In this document: positions 44,182 through 54,350 of the stretch, in pieces | How the letters are laid out: every line of letters begins with the position of its first letter | Position numbering within the stretch: the stretch's first letter is position 1 | DNA from: Adhaeretor mobilis | Lineage (GTDB): Bacteria > Planctomycetota > Planctomycetia > Pirellulales > Lacipirellulaceae | Direction: 5' to 3' | DNA: 64,000 nucleotides | Assembly: GCF_007741515.1 (NCBI RefSeq) | Contig: NZ_CP036263.1 | Coordinates: forward strand, 1,736,001-1,800,000 | Position numbers and translations under genes: made by a program | Notes under the pieces: model-generated | Seen by the model: the letters and a program-made list of their open reading frames with translations, nothing else | Database searches by the model: none | What the model was told of the DNA's origin: nothing

Positions 44182-46584
44182 GTGACTTATTGCGATACTA
44201 TCCATTGTGAGATCCGCGGAGTTCTCAAGAGCGGGGTACAGATGCTGTGCGGGATAAGCTGCAGTTGCGCACTAAGCCGAATAGCTGTGTGGCTTGTCAT
44301 CGCAGGCTGCTGCAATACCTGCCTGGCCGGGGAGTTCGTCAATGTGACACTCCCCGCGGTTCCTGCTAGCGGGGGTACGTTGAAGAATGCCAAGGCTGCT
44401 TGGGCTGATTATGACAATGATGGTTGGGTTGATGTTAGCGTAGGCGGTACTTTGTTACGGAACAATAGGAACGGCACGTTTCACATTGTCCAGTCTACGG
44501 GTGGTGATTCAATTTGGGGTGATTACAACAACGACGGTCTCTTGGATTTATTCCAATACGCTGCGGTGGGAGGCAGCGGCGGCGTTGTGTGGCACAACAT
44601 GAATGGGGAGAGTTTCGCCCCTGCGGCACCTCTGCCCGACATGCCTCCAAACTCGCGCGGAGCAACTTGGGGAGATTTCAATGGCGACAAGTACTTAGAT
44701 CTCTATGTAGGTGGCTACGAGAACTTTCCCAGCGCTTACTATTCCGATGTGATATACACGAATAACCAAAACGGCACGTTCTCCCAGACGTGGGAGCAAG
44801 GCATTGATTCCCGGACAACTCCTGGCCGCCCTCGTCCGGCTCGTGGAGTGGCCACAGCCGATTGGGATCAGGACAACGATCTAGACATCTATGTATCCAA
44901 TTATCGAATCGAGCCAAATGCCCTTTATCGCAACGACGGTAGCGGGACTTTCGTAGATGTTGCTAGCGCAAAAAATGCTCTAGCCACATCGCCCGGCTAC
45001 TACGGCGGACATTCGATTGGATCCGCTTGGGGAGATTTCGACAACGACGGTCTGATTGATTTGTTTGCCGGCAATTTCTCTCATCCCGGCCAACCCCAGT
45101 CAAGGTTTCTCAAGAACAATGGTCCGGACGCCGATTTCACATTCACGGACAAGGGTACCGGGGGAGTATCTTATCAAGAGTCGTATGCTTCTCCCACCGT
45201 AGGAGACTTCGACAACGATGGCGATCTTGATCTCTATCTCACCACTGTGTACCCCATCGCCAGCGGCGGAGTGGCCAACTTTCCGACCTTGTATCGAAAC
45301 GATGGAAATTTCAATTTTGTGGATGTAACCACCGAGTGGGGACTGCCCAAGTCAGGTTCCATTTCAACGTACCAAGCTGCATTTGCTGACTACGACAACG
45401 ATGGTTATCTCGATCTTGTAACTGACGGCAAGCTTTATCGTAATACGGGTGGTGAAAATAACTTTCTTAAAGTGCGATTGCTCGGTGCTCCCCTTTTCGA
45501 CGCTACGGCAATCGGCGCTCAAGTACGTATTGCTCTCGGCGACAAGATAATCACACGGCAGGTCGAAGGGGCTGTGGGTGAAGGGAACCAGAATGATCAA
45601 ACTCTTCACTTTGGACTCGGCGACTACACCGGTTTGTTGAATATGCAAATTACTTGGCCAAACGGCGCCACGCAGTCTGTAGATGTGTCAGGCGTGGACC
45701 AAATTTTGACAGTTGCACCTACACCCTTTCATAACGCTACTTCGAACCCAGAGACATTCCAAGGTCATTCGAACGGCTCCGAACTGACGACGGCCGACGG
45801 CTGGTCATTGGATGAGGCGGGTGTCTTGTTCTCGCAGGTTGGCAATCACAGTGTCATCTCTTCAGACGGCAGTAACGCGTTAAAATTGGTTGACCCCAAA
45901 AACCAAAACACCACCTTGTATTGGCAAGAACCGATTCTGCAAGATCAACGCCAGACGCTTTCCTACGACTTTAAGCTGGTAGACACTCTCTCATTCCCAG
46001 AGCGTTCCCAGGTGAGCACAGGGAGTGGAGTTACCTTCCTAGTGACTGCGCGTCAGAACCATGAAGACCCCGCATTAAATGGAATAATCTTGGATGGGAC
46101 GACTTCCGAGATGCTCTTGCCGGCAAATGAATTGCTTGATGACACTTGGTATACCGTCGAAGTTGACTTGGACTCCGATACCGATACTTTCCGAGCTCGT
46201 GTTGGGCTACAAGGTGGTTCTCTCGGCGAATGGTCACCAGTTTTGGACATGCTCAATGCCACCGACGGCTTGCCAATTAGATTCCTTGCTAACGACACGG
46301 TGCAGTATGACAATATTTCACTGAGTGCCGCGTCGCTTTCCACCACCGCATTACTTTCCGGCGATTTCAATAGTGACGGCATGGTCGACGGGGCGGATTT
46401 TCTCACTTGGCAGCGAGGGGATTCCCCTAGCCCGCTGAGTTCCGACGACTTGAGCGACTGGCAATCAAACTACGCCATGCCCTCGGGTAGCAGCCTAGTC
46501 ACTGTGGTGCCGGAACCTGCGGTCCATTTATTGCTTGCCTTGCCTTTGTTTTTTCGACGGCGAGCGGGACTGCGCCAGTCTTGA
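44182..46584 (+). CDS. FG-GAP/ASPIC-UnbV protein with dockerin-like loop and PEP-CTERM tail
   Basis: Exported 800-residue protein. After a long n-region and a hydrophobic signal (IAVWLVIAGCCNTCLAGEF) come at least six FG-GAP/VCBS-type calcium-binding repeats (WADYDNDGWVDVSV, WGDYNNDGLLDLF, WGDFNGDKYLDLYVGG, GDFDNDGDLDLYLTT), which form a seven-bladed propeller in related proteins. An ASPIC/UnbV-like domain follows (VEGAVGEGNQNDQTLHFGLG), then a LamG-like stretch, one dockerin-like loop (DFNSDGMVDGADFLTWQR) and the tail VVPEPAVHLLLALPLFFRRR. The GTG at 44182 is supported by AAAAGGAG seven bases upstream; the ATG at 44242 lacks one. Likely adhesion or binding; no enzyme motif. Confidence 0.87.
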   Translation: MTYCDTIHCEIRGVLKSGVQMLCGISCSCALSRIAVWLVIAGCCNTCLAGEFVNVTLPAVPASGGTLKNAKAAWADYDNDGWVDVSVGGTLLRNNRNGTFHIVQSTGGDSIWGDYNNDGLLDLFQYAAVGGSGGVVWHNMNGESFAPAAPLPDMPPNSRGATWGDFNGDKYLDLYVGGYENFPSAYYSDVIYTNNQNGTFSQTWEQGIDSRTTPGRPRPARGVATADWDQDNDLDIYVSNYRIEPNALYRNDGSGTFVDVASAKNALATSPGYYGGHSIGSAWGDFDNDGLIDLFAGNFSHPGQPQSRFLKNNGPDADFTFTDKGTGGVSYQESYASPTVGDFDNDGDLDLYLTTVYPIASGGVANFPTLYRNDGNFNFVDVTTEWGLPKSGSISTYQAAFADYDNDGYLDLVTDGKLYRNTGGENNFLKVRLLGAPLFDATAIGAQVRIALGDKIITRQVEGAVGEGNQNDQTLHFGLGDYTGLLNMQITWPNGATQSVDVSGVDQILTVAPTPFHNATSNPETFQGHSNGSELTTADGWSLDEAGVLFSQVGNHSVISSDGSNALKLVDPKNQNTTLYWQEPILQDQRQTLSYDFKLVDTLSFPERSQVSTGSGVTFLVTARQNHEDPALNGIILDGTTSEMLLPANELLDDTWYTVEVDLDSDTDTFRARVGLQGGSLGEWSPVLDMLNATDGLPIRFLANDTVQYDNISLSAASLSTTALLSGDFNSDGMVDGADFLTWQRGDSPSPLSSDDLSDWQSNYAMPSGSSLVTVVPEPAVHLLLALPLFFRRRAGLRQS

Positions 46585-46904
46585 AGTCGGACCTTCCCTC
46601 GGTTGTTGATGAGATATTGCATTTCATCGTACGTGACAGCTATTGCGATATCCGCGAGGATCTTCGTTGGCGTTTCCTCTGGTCGCTCAAATTAAACTAG
46701 TCGCAACACGATCACATGCAAACAAGGAAGAAGCAAGACTGAGAGTGCGAATCTTGAAGGTTATTGCCCAACTGCCACAACCGGTGGTACCACAGCGACC
46801 CCATCTACCTTCCTACTGATGGGGGGGGCACCTCAACGAACGGAAGGTCGCTTCCTTAGTGAAGAACCAAGTCAAATCAACAGAAAATTCTCAGAGAATT
46901 ATTC
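46585..46904. other. Intergenic region before the first fucosidase
   Basis: 320 bases with a small inverted repeat, CCCCATC / GATGGGG, at about 46799-46824. No gene or other element was recognised. Confidence 0.35.
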
Positions 46905-48437
46905 ATGAATCTTCAATGCACAATTGCTGGTCGCCTGCCTGCCATCCTTAATCAGATTGCATCCAACTGCCTCCTTACAATTGCTCTAATCGCTACCCCC
47001 TCGGCTTCTGCGTTTGCTGCCGAACCTCCAGCGCCATTTGGCCCACTGCCTTCGAAAGAACAGTTAAAATGGCATCAGTTGGAGTACTACGGTTTTTTGC
47101 ACTTCACCGTTAATACTTTTACAGACAGGCAGTGGGGAGCGGGAGATGAATCCCCCGCTGTATTTACACCCAGCGAGCTTGACGTATCACAGTGGACTCG
47201 TGTTGCGAAATCTGCCGGTATGAAGGGCCTCATCCTTACCACCAAACATCATGATGGCTTCTGCCTATGGCCAAGCAAGTATACCGAGCATTCGATCAAG
47301 CATTCTCCCTACAGGGATGGTAAAGGGGATATTGTTAGGGAGCTCTCGAAGGCATGTGAAGAGGCTGGATTAAAGTTCGGAGTGTACTTATCCCCCTGGG
47401 ACCGCAATCACGCGGACTACGGTAAGCCGGAGTACATCGACTACTATCGCAATCAGCTTCGGGAACTGTTGACCAACTACGGAGATATTGCCGAACTCTG
47501 GTTCGACGGCGCTAATGGGGGATCTGGATACTATGGAGGAGCCAACGAGGAGCGTCGAATTGATCGTGAATCCTACTACAAGTGGCCTGAGACGAACGCC
47601 CTTGCTTTGAAGCTGCAGCCGCAGGTGGTCATCTTCAGCGACGCGGGACCAGGGTGCCGCTGGGTTGGGAATGAAACGGGTCACGGCTCTAGCACGAACT
47701 GGGCAACGATGCGTCTCGATGGCATGTACCCAGGTGGCACGTACGGAGATCGCCTTACCCATGGTGATCGTGACGGAACACACTGGGTTCCGTCTGAAGT
47801 CGATGTCTCCATAAGACCGAGCTGGTTTTACCTAAAGCAGGAGGACGACAAGGTAAAAACGGTTGAGGAACTACTGGAAATTTACTACAGCAGTATCGGA
47901 CAGGGCAGTAACTTATTGCTCAATATCCCGCCCGACCGGCGCGGGCTCATTCACGAAATCGACGAACAAAGGCTAACCAAATTTCACGAGGTTATTCAGC
48001 TTACGTTTGATGACGATCTTGCCAGAGACAAGCGGGCTACAGCAAGCAATACTCGTGGCAATGATGAGGCTTTCGGACCGCAACAGATTACTGACGGAGA
48101 CCGAGAGACTTATTGGGCCACCGATGATGAGGTCACTGAAGCTGAGTTGACGGTGGAATTAGGCAAGGCAATCCCCTTTGACCGAATTCGCATGCAGGAA
48201 TTTATCTCGTTGGGTCAGCGCATTGAGAAGTTTAGTATTGATGTCCGGGTAGCTGGGAAGTGGCAGGAAGTGGGCTCTGGAAATACGATTGGCGTCAGGC
48301 GAATCCTGCGACTGCCTCTGGTAACGGGAGATGCGGTTAGACTACGCATCGAATCTTCACGTGCATGCCCGACTATCTCAACTTTAGAGGTTTACCGATC
48401 GCCACCGAATCTCGGTACAACCGACGCTGGCAATTGA
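46905..48437 (+). CDS. Exported GH29 alpha-L-fucosidase with F5/8-type C domain
   Basis: Predicted to cleave terminal alpha-L-fucose. The signal peptide ends near ASAFAAEPP. The GH29 barrel is seen in QLEYYGFLHFTVNTFTDRQW, GLILTTKHHDGFCLWPSKYT and LKFGVYLSPWDRN. The segment IAELWFDGANGG near residue 200 carries the catalytic nucleophile aspartate. SNLLLNIPPDRRGLI is the usual barrel end. The last ~130 residues (KRATASNTRGNDEAFGPQQI, TDGDRETYWATDDE) are a discoidin/F5-8 type C carbohydrate-binding domain. The gene stands alone, converging with the beta-helix gene. A second, different GH29 is at 52684. Confidence 0.9.
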   Translation: MNLQCTIAGRLPAILNQIASNCLLTIALIATPSASAFAAEPPAPFGPLPSKEQLKWHQLEYYGFLHFTVNTFTDRQWGAGDESPAVFTPSELDVSQWTRVAKSAGMKGLILTTKHHDGFCLWPSKYTEHSIKHSPYRDGKGDIVRELSKACEEAGLKFGVYLSPWDRNHADYGKPEYIDYYRNQLRELLTNYGDIAELWFDGANGGSGYYGGANEERRIDRESYYKWPETNALALKLQPQVVIFSDAGPGCRWVGNETGHGSSTNWATMRLDGMYPGGTYGDRLTHGDRDGTHWVPSEVDVSIRPSWFYLKQEDDKVKTVEELLEIYYSSIGQGSNLLLNIPPDRRGLIHEIDEQRLTKFHEVIQLTFDDDLARDKRATASNTRGNDEAFGPQQITDGDRETYWATDDEVTEAELTVELGKAIPFDRIRMQEFISLGQRIEKFSIDVRVAGKWQEVGSGNTIGVRRILRLPLVTGDAVRLRIESSRACPTISTLEVYRSPPNLGTTDAGN

Positions 48438-48638
48438 GCGTCACTTCAACGCTCGTCCGAACCACCTCATCGACATGACCGCGAACCTTCGACTGATCGA
48501 CTGCGATTACGTCTCAGGTTTCACTTTTCATCGTGGCAGCCTCCTTCGCTTGGTCCATATTGAACTCTCTCAAAAAGCAATTCCTACCAAGCAGGGGCCG
48601 CCCATTGAAGTGCGCAACAATTAGGACGTTACACCCTG

Positions 48639-50291
48639 TCAATCGCTGTCTATCTTCACATCATTGAATAAGAATGGGTTGTCACTACGTCTCAGGTCCT
48701 TGCCGCTGGCAGTGGTCACATTTCTGAGAATGACTTCCTTCGTTCTGACGTGGGGAAATGTTTCATGGTAGAAATCGTCGGTCATCTGAGGATTGAAATC
48801 ACTAAAAATGACGGGGCCCCGGTAATCTTCGGTATGATTAGAGTCATCGATACGAAGGTTTTTGATGGTTATCCGTTCAGGCATATAGCAGGTATAGCCG
48901 AAGTCATGCTGACCGGAATTGGAGCCGCCGATCAGGCTAGCGCTCGTCGTGCTACTTGCGGCGGGCACGACGAAAGTGCAGTTGCGGATAACAACTTCTC
49001 CCTGCCACGTGCTGCCATAATCGCTGCGAAGATTGACAAAGGTCCTGCCGTAGAGAGTGGATTCCTCCACGGTTAAGACCCCCGTGCCTATGGCACTGAT
49101 TCCCATGTACCCCAGGGTCGAGTTGCGGATGGTTGCGTTGGCAACTCCCATGTGTGCGTCGAACCGGGATAAGGTGCAATTGTCATAAAGAAGGTTTTTG
49201 CAGTAGTTGGAACCCATGATTCCCCAGAATGTGCGGTCGTTTATGTCGTTTGTCTGGCTGCAGTTCACGAATGATACATTCAGGGCGCGGGTGACCTGAA
49301 TATCGTAAGTCCCCATACCGACGGGTTTCCCAGCAGGCCCAATAGTGCGATATGTTTTGTGTCCGCTCAGGACCGTGTTCTTTACGGTTACGGTAGAGCA
49401 GTCACGTATACTTATAAAGCCGCCATAGGGCGCGCCATGGTCTCGTTCGCCGGTGACGCGATGTTCCAAGTGGTCCACTACGACATTGGAACGCATGATC
49501 GCGATATTTCGGCTGTAATAGTCGTACTTCGATTCAGCTCTATTTGCGATTGTGGTGAAGCGCCCTCCGGTAATTGTCAGCGTCCGCTCGTCAATGGGAA
49601 GCGCGGTGATTCCCGTGATCTGATCGAAGTCCCAGATGATTGGAGCATCCCTATCCAAATTACCGTTCTTATCGACGACGAAGATATCTGTTTGCGGAGT
49701 CCCATTGGTTTGGTTCAGGCCATAGCGTATATAGCGTCTTTTCTTGGAATTGGTGACGGTGATCAGGCAGGGGCCTGGTAGGGGGACGTCAATTTTTTCC
49801 TGATTTCGCTTGAGGGACGTTATCCCCTCCAGCTTGAGCGGTTGCAAACTGGATCTGACCATGAAAACAGAAGCTTTGTGATTTTCGACTTTGGTATCGT
49901 CAATGACGAAGGCCGCCGTGCCGAAGTCGGTGTCGGTCATAATGATCGCGGTGCGTGCCTTACCACCAATGTAGTATGTGGACTCATCATCGGCTCTCAC
50001 CAAAAGGCCATGCTGGTTAGCGTAGGCATGGGTCGCAGCGATCGCGTCTATGTCATCAGTTTCACCGTCGCCTTTGGCTCCGAAATCACTGTAGCGAACC
50101 AATCCTGCCGCTTTGAATTTCACGGCATCCTGTGGGGATACATTTCCTTCTGATCCCTCGTTTTCATTGGTATCTTCTTGGGAATTCGTACTGTTAGATG
50201 TTGTCTTTGGGTTTTCGAGCGGGATTTCAGCCTTCCCTTGTGACGCAATCACAGAGGAGAGAAGCAGAAATAGTATGGGTATATATTTCAT
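48639..50291 (-). CDS. Secreted right-handed beta-helix protein (pectate lyase/GH28-like fold)
   Basis: Exported 550-residue protein. The signal peptide ends at SVIASQGKA. A short Asn/Glu-rich linker leads to VRYSDFGAKGDGETDDIDAI, the classical opening of the pectate-lyase-3/GH28-like beta-helix family. Helical turns are seen in TLTITGGRFTTIANR, ISIRDCSTVTVKNTVLSG, CKNLLYDNCTLSRFDAH, NATIRNSTLGYMGISAIGTG and GEVVIRNCTFVVPAASS. Active-site residues cannot be assigned, so lyase, hydrolase or binding function remains open. It sits among fucosidase and esterase genes, which suggests a polysaccharide substrate. The start ATG directly precedes the signal peptide; no clear ribosome site. Confidence 0.82.
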   Translation of the reverse strand: MKYIPILFLLLSSVIASQGKAEIPLENPKTTSNSTNSQEDTNENEGSEGNVSPQDAVKFKAAGLVRYSDFGAKGDGETDDIDAIAATHAYANQHGLLVRADDESTYYIGGKARTAIIMTDTDFGTAAFVIDDTKVENHKASVFMVRSSLQPLKLEGITSLKRNQEKIDVPLPGPCLITVTNSKKRRYIRYGLNQTNGTPQTDIFVVDKNGNLDRDAPIIWDFDQITGITALPIDERTLTITGGRFTTIANRAESKYDYYSRNIAIMRSNVVVDHLEHRVTGERDHGAPYGGFISIRDCSTVTVKNTVLSGHKTYRTIGPAGKPVGMGTYDIQVTRALNVSFVNCSQTNDINDRTFWGIMGSNYCKNLLYDNCTLSRFDAHMGVANATIRNSTLGYMGISAIGTGVLTVEESTLYGRTFVNLRSDYGSTWQGEVVIRNCTFVVPAASSTTSASLIGGSNSGQHDFGYTCYMPERITIKNLRIDDSNHTEDYRGPVIFSDFNPQMTDDFYHETFPHVRTKEVILRNVTTASGKDLRRSDNPFLFNDVKIDSD

Positions 50292-51010
50292 TGCGATCGT
50301 GTTTTGGTAGGTAAACGGATAGGGATTTGAATTATACGTAGTCTATCAGGACGATCCACTTACACTAGCGATATGGGGTCTATCTGAGCACAGAAGGAAC
50401 GTCAATGATCGCAAAATATAACTTGATCGCGAAGCTTCTGCACACCGTCCCATGCCGACGCATATCAGTGATGAATAGAGGCTTAACAGGAACGTGTTGA
50501 TATCGACGTAGGTGATCCTTTACTTGACGTAAGCTGACTTCGATGACTTCACACGAGGGGTGGTGGGTTGTTAGCTGCGTGGGAGGCTGAGCCTAGTCTC
50601 CATGTCGTTTTCGTCATTCCGAACCGTCAACTATCATGTTGCTCGCGGGACTGGTGGCCATCTGCCTACTCACCTCACGGAGGTTCAGGCAAATCACTCC
50701 TCCGCTATAACGATTTGGTCGCGGCTACAGTTCCTGCCAGGCACTTCGCTGGCTAATTCTTCTTGGTTTGCTCATCCTGACCAAACTGATCACTCGGTTT
50801 TCGCAACCTCTTTGGCATATGGTTCCGCAGGTGAGTCAGACTCGCGTGACATGTCGTATTGGTACACCGGTTAGGGGGATGACATCAGCGCACCACAGCC
50901 GTAAAATTGTTAGATGTCAAACGAAACGAGAACGCCGCCCCGAAATTCAACAGGCGAACGCTCAATCAATGATGTGGTGCATGCTTCTATTTCTACCCAA
51001 GAAACTATTT
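50292..51010. other. Long intergenic region
   Basis: 719 bases between divergent genes, expected to hold promoters for both. I saw no RNA gene. Short open frames at 50568-50874 show no recognisable protein features. Confidence 0.4.
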
Positions 51011-52333
51011 ATGGAACATCTAGTCAGCCGTGCTTTTTGCATCAGTATTTCCGCAATACTCGCTTCGACGACGTTGTCGCAAACTGTATTTGCTGACAAA
51101 CCCTCCGCCAATTATGACGAAGCGAAGGCGCCATCATATACCCTACCTGATCCACTGATCGACAACAGCGGCAAGAAACTTTCCGACGTCTCCGAATGGA
51201 AATCGCGACGGCGGGAAATCCTCAACCTCTTCGAAGATCAAGTCTACGGACGCATTCCGGCTGAAGCGACCACGTGCGATGTTGAGGTGCGTGTCGTCGA
51301 ACAGACGGACGACGCGTTGCAGGGCAAGGCTCGTCGCATTCAATTTGAAGTGGCGCCGCTCAGAAATGGTAAGCCGCTGTTTCGCATTGGCGTTCTCACC
51401 TACCTGCCATTGACCGACCATCCGGCTCCTTGCTTCCTTGCGCTGAATTTTTTCGGCAATCAGTCAGTACATGCCGATCCCGAAATCTTGCTCAACAAGA
51501 ACTGGATAGGCAACAAGGTAGACGGCGTCGTTGATGGGCGAGTCACCGAAGCCGCCCGCGGAGTTCGGTCCACTAGGTGGGACGTTGAAGAGATTATCGG
51601 GCGCGGGTACGGGCTCGTGACAGCCTACTATGGAGACATTGATCCCGACCGCCATGATTTTACCGACGGTGCACATTCCTACTTCTATTCAGAAGGTCAA
51701 ACTGCTCCGGCGGCGGACGAGTGGGGATCGATTGCCGCTTGGGCTTGGGGACTAAGTAAGATACGCCAAGCGATCGGAGAAAACCCTAAATTGCTTGCTG
51801 AAATCGATTCCGAACGCATGATTGTCTTCGGGCATTCGCGACTGGGCAAGACGGCGCTTTGGGCGGGCGCTATTGACCCGAAATTTGCGATGATTATTTC
51901 GAATGATTCAGGCTGCGGCGGAGCCGCGCTGTCGAGTCGGGCCTTTGGTGAAACCGTCGGACTAATCAATCGTCAGTTTCCCCATTGGTTCTGCGACAAC
52001 TTCAACAAGTACAACGAGAATGAATCGGCACTGCCGGTAGATCAGCACGAACTCATCGCCCTTTGCGCGCCGCGTCCCGTCTACGTCGCAAGCGCTCAAG
52101 GAGATCGCTGGGCAGACCCACGCGGTGAATTTCTTGCCTGCCTTCATGCCAGCCCAGTCTACGAACTGCTAGGCGTAGCCGGACTTCCGGCTGACAAGAT
52201 GCCTATGGCTGGAACCACGATGTCCACCGGTCGACTCAATTATCATATTCGCCCAGGCGGGCACGACGTGCAGGCGTTCGATTGGCGAGCCTACCTCACC
52301 TTTGCCGATCGACTGCTGCCAGAACGTCGTTAG
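51011..52333 (+). CDS. CE15-like glucuronoyl esterase
   Basis: Predicted exported alpha/beta hydrolase. A signal peptide (AFCISISAILASTTLSQTVF) ends at A-D-K. The catalytic serine lies in MIVFGHSRLGKTALWAGA near residue 276, matching the G-x-S-R-x-G-K motif of CE15 glucuronoyl esterases. SNDSGCGGAALSSR follows, as usual in the family, and the catalytic histidine is probably in IRPGGHDVQAFDW near residue 415. Other family segments are LFEDQVYGRIP and LNFFGNQSVHADPEILLN. CE15 enzymes cut esters between glucuronic acid and lignin alcohols or other groups; in marine bacteria the substrate may differ. The longer frame from 50768 lacks support; ATG 51011 starts the signal peptide. Confidence 0.86.
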   Translation: MEHLVSRAFCISISAILASTTLSQTVFADKPSANYDEAKAPSYTLPDPLIDNSGKKLSDVSEWKSRRREILNLFEDQVYGRIPAEATTCDVEVRVVEQTDDALQGKARRIQFEVAPLRNGKPLFRIGVLTYLPLTDHPAPCFLALNFFGNQSVHADPEILLNKNWIGNKVDGVVDGRVTEAARGVRSTRWDVEEIIGRGYGLVTAYYGDIDPDRHDFTDGAHSYFYSEGQTAPAADEWGSIAAWAWGLSKIRQAIGENPKLLAEIDSERMIVFGHSRLGKTALWAGAIDPKFAMIISNDSGCGGAALSSRAFGETVGLINRQFPHWFCDNFNKYNENESALPVDQHELIALCAPRPVYVASAQGDRWADPRGEFLACLHASPVYELLGVAGLPADKMPMAGTTMSTGRLNYHIRPGGHDVQAFDWRAYLTFADRLLPERR

Positions 52334-52365
52334 CAATATGCTGCAATCCATAATACGCATAACTA

Positions 52366-52414
52366 GAGTCGCCAGACTTCAGCTTCACTTGAACGCGCTG
52401 AAAGCTGGCGACTC
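52366..52414. terminator. Strong hairpin between convergent genes
   Basis: GAGTCGCCAGACTTCAGC and GCTGAAAGCTGGCGACTC form an 18-base stem with two mismatches and a 13-base loop. It lies between the convergent CE15-like and fucosidase genes, 33 bases after the first stop and about 270 from the second. Probably a terminator for the plus-strand transcript. The rest of the 350-base gap shows nothing. Confidence 0.6.
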
Positions 52415-52683
52415 CAGCTACCCTAAGAGCAACCTACAGCGGACTACATTTGCCTTCCCCACTAACGACATCTCAACGGTGAACGTCCGATATGTTCGAT
52501 CCGATGTCGACGATCTCCTTCCCAAACCCGTGACCAACAACCATCGGCACACCGGTGGACTTCTCGCCTGCCTGCGATTCTTGCTGGGCAGTTGCTTTCA
52601 CTCGTGCGAGCTGCTTTCAACTTGATCGAGCAGTTTCCCATGAATATGCTGAGAACTGGTTGGTGATACTCACGTTGCTTTCG

Positions 52684-54102
52684 CTAATCCGCGGAGCCGT
52701 CTAGCTGCAAGCGAATGACTGTGGCGATTGCATCAGGGGCGGCTTTCGGCAGTTCGAGAACGACATCTGCTCCGGATTGAGATGCAGGGATTTCTACGCT
52801 ATTGCTGAGTAGAGTCGCCTTGGCAACTGCCCCAGGAATTCCCTCGACGGTAAGTTTGCCGTCACTCGGCCAGTTGAAGACGTGTAAGTAAAGCGAGTTG
52901 GTCTTCGTGTTTTGGGTGACGCATCCCCAAGAGGGCTTACCAATCGGGCTAGCCGTCGAACCGTAAATCGATTCACCATTGACATCCATCCAGCGGCCCA
53001 TCGCTGCGAGCCGCTCAACACTCTCCGCGGGCACCGAACCGTCGCCCAAGGGACCGATGTTGAGCAAATAGTTGCCGCCTTTGCTGGCGATATCGATCAA
53101 CGTACGAATCAGCTTTTCGGGAGATTTCCACTGAGCATCGTAACGGCTGTATCCCCAGGTCGTGTTCATTGTCATGCAGGTTTCCCAATCGACGCCGGGC
53201 AGTCCGTTCTCTGGGACGTGTTGTTCAGGCGTAATGAAATCGCCATATTGTGAGTCGAGTTGCGGAATGCTGGCCTGCATGCCCTGACCTTTCCAGCCCG
53301 CTTCTGGAATGCGAAACAGTCGGTTGTTCATGATCACCTGCGGCTGCTTGTCGCGGACGTTGGCCATCAGGTCGAAGGCTCTCCATGCTTCATCGCCCTG
53401 AAAATCGACTCCACTGTAATCCCACCAGAGGATATCCACCGGGCCGTAATTGCTGACCAGCTCGTCAACCTGCTCGTGCAGATACTCGACGTACCTTCCG
53501 TGATCACGTTCGCCGTTCGGATAGGGTTTCGAATTCCCGGGATGAGGTAGCTGTTTCGATTCGAGGTAGCAATACTGGTCATGATGCCAATCGATCACTG
53601 AGTGATAGAACCCGACTCGCAAGCCTTCTGCCCGACACGCGTCGACAATCTCCCGAACTAAATCGCGATTGAGCACTGACCCCGCATCGAATTCAGTGAC
53701 CGCAGAATCATGCAACGCAAAGCCATCGTGATGCTTGGTCGTAAACACGAGATACCGACAGCCTGCCTGCTTGGCGAGTTTTGCCCAAGACTGCGCAAAA
53801 CCCGGCGTGGGTTTAAACAGCGGCATCGCGCGTTCAGCATAGGTGTCGGTGTCCGCGCGAACGCGAAACTGTAACCACTCCATCCCACCTTCTTCCCCAA
53901 CCGGCTTGTTCTCCCAGGTTCCGGCCAAGCCTGAATAGAGTCCCCAGTGCACAAACATCCCAAACCGTGCCTCTCGCCACCACTCCATTCGCTCTTCGCG
54001 CTCCGGAGAGGTCGACGTCTGAGCCTGTGCGCTACAGCAACTCACAAGCGAAAATAACGCGACACAAACTAGAATGAGTGTTGTTTGCTGCAATTTTTCC
54101 AT
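52684..54102 (-). CDS. Exported GH29 alpha-L-fucosidase
   Basis: Second fucosidase, of the more classical type. The signal peptide ends near CCSAQAQTS. Barrel motifs are WWREARFGMFVHWGLYSGLA, CRYLVFTTKHHDGFALHDSA and LRVGFYHSVIDWHHDQY. VDILWWDYSGVDFQG carries the probable nucleophile aspartate. NYLLNIGPLGDGSVPAESVE closes the barrel, and a short C-terminal beta domain follows (LTVEGIPGAVAKATLLSN). The length of 472 is typical. AGGAAAAGAGC before the ATG at 54102 supports the start. No carbohydrate-binding domain is attached, unlike at 46905. It would act on fucosylated glycans in the periplasm or outside. Confidence 0.93.
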   Translation of the reverse strand: MEKLQQTTLILVCVALFSLVSCCSAQAQTSTSPEREERMEWWREARFGMFVHWGLYSGLAGTWENKPVGEEGGMEWLQFRVRADTDTYAERAMPLFKPTPGFAQSWAKLAKQAGCRYLVFTTKHHDGFALHDSAVTEFDAGSVLNRDLVREIVDACRAEGLRVGFYHSVIDWHHDQYCYLESKQLPHPGNSKPYPNGERDHGRYVEYLHEQVDELVSNYGPVDILWWDYSGVDFQGDEAWRAFDLMANVRDKQPQVIMNNRLFRIPEAGWKGQGMQASIPQLDSQYGDFITPEQHVPENGLPGVDWETCMTMNTTWGYSRYDAQWKSPEKLIRTLIDIASKGGNYLLNIGPLGDGSVPAESVERLAAMGRWMDVNGESIYGSTASPIGKPSWGCVTQNTKTNSLYLHVFNWPSDGKLTVEGIPGAVAKATLLSNSVEIPASQSGADVVLELPKAAPDAIATVIRLQLDGSAD

Positions 54103-54350
54103 GCTCTTTTCCTACTACAGAAGTGAATGAAGTGTGTAACTCGCCCTGTTTTATAAACTACGCAGAAATCCATGTGACTGCATTTTCTTTTGGACGCAAT
54201 CGGTCGTTAAAGGTCGAATGTTCGATTGTCTCATATCTCCACGGCGTTCGGACTAAGAGACTCTCCAGCCCGCTAGGCAGAGGAGTCGCCTCCTGCTCAA
54301 TGAGTAGCTTACCGAGCAGTTTTTCGTCCACAGCATCCATTCCAGCATCG

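Noticed and set aside
50602-50874. 90-codon plus-strand frame before the CE15-like gene
   Set aside because: No ribosome site, no family features; probably random.
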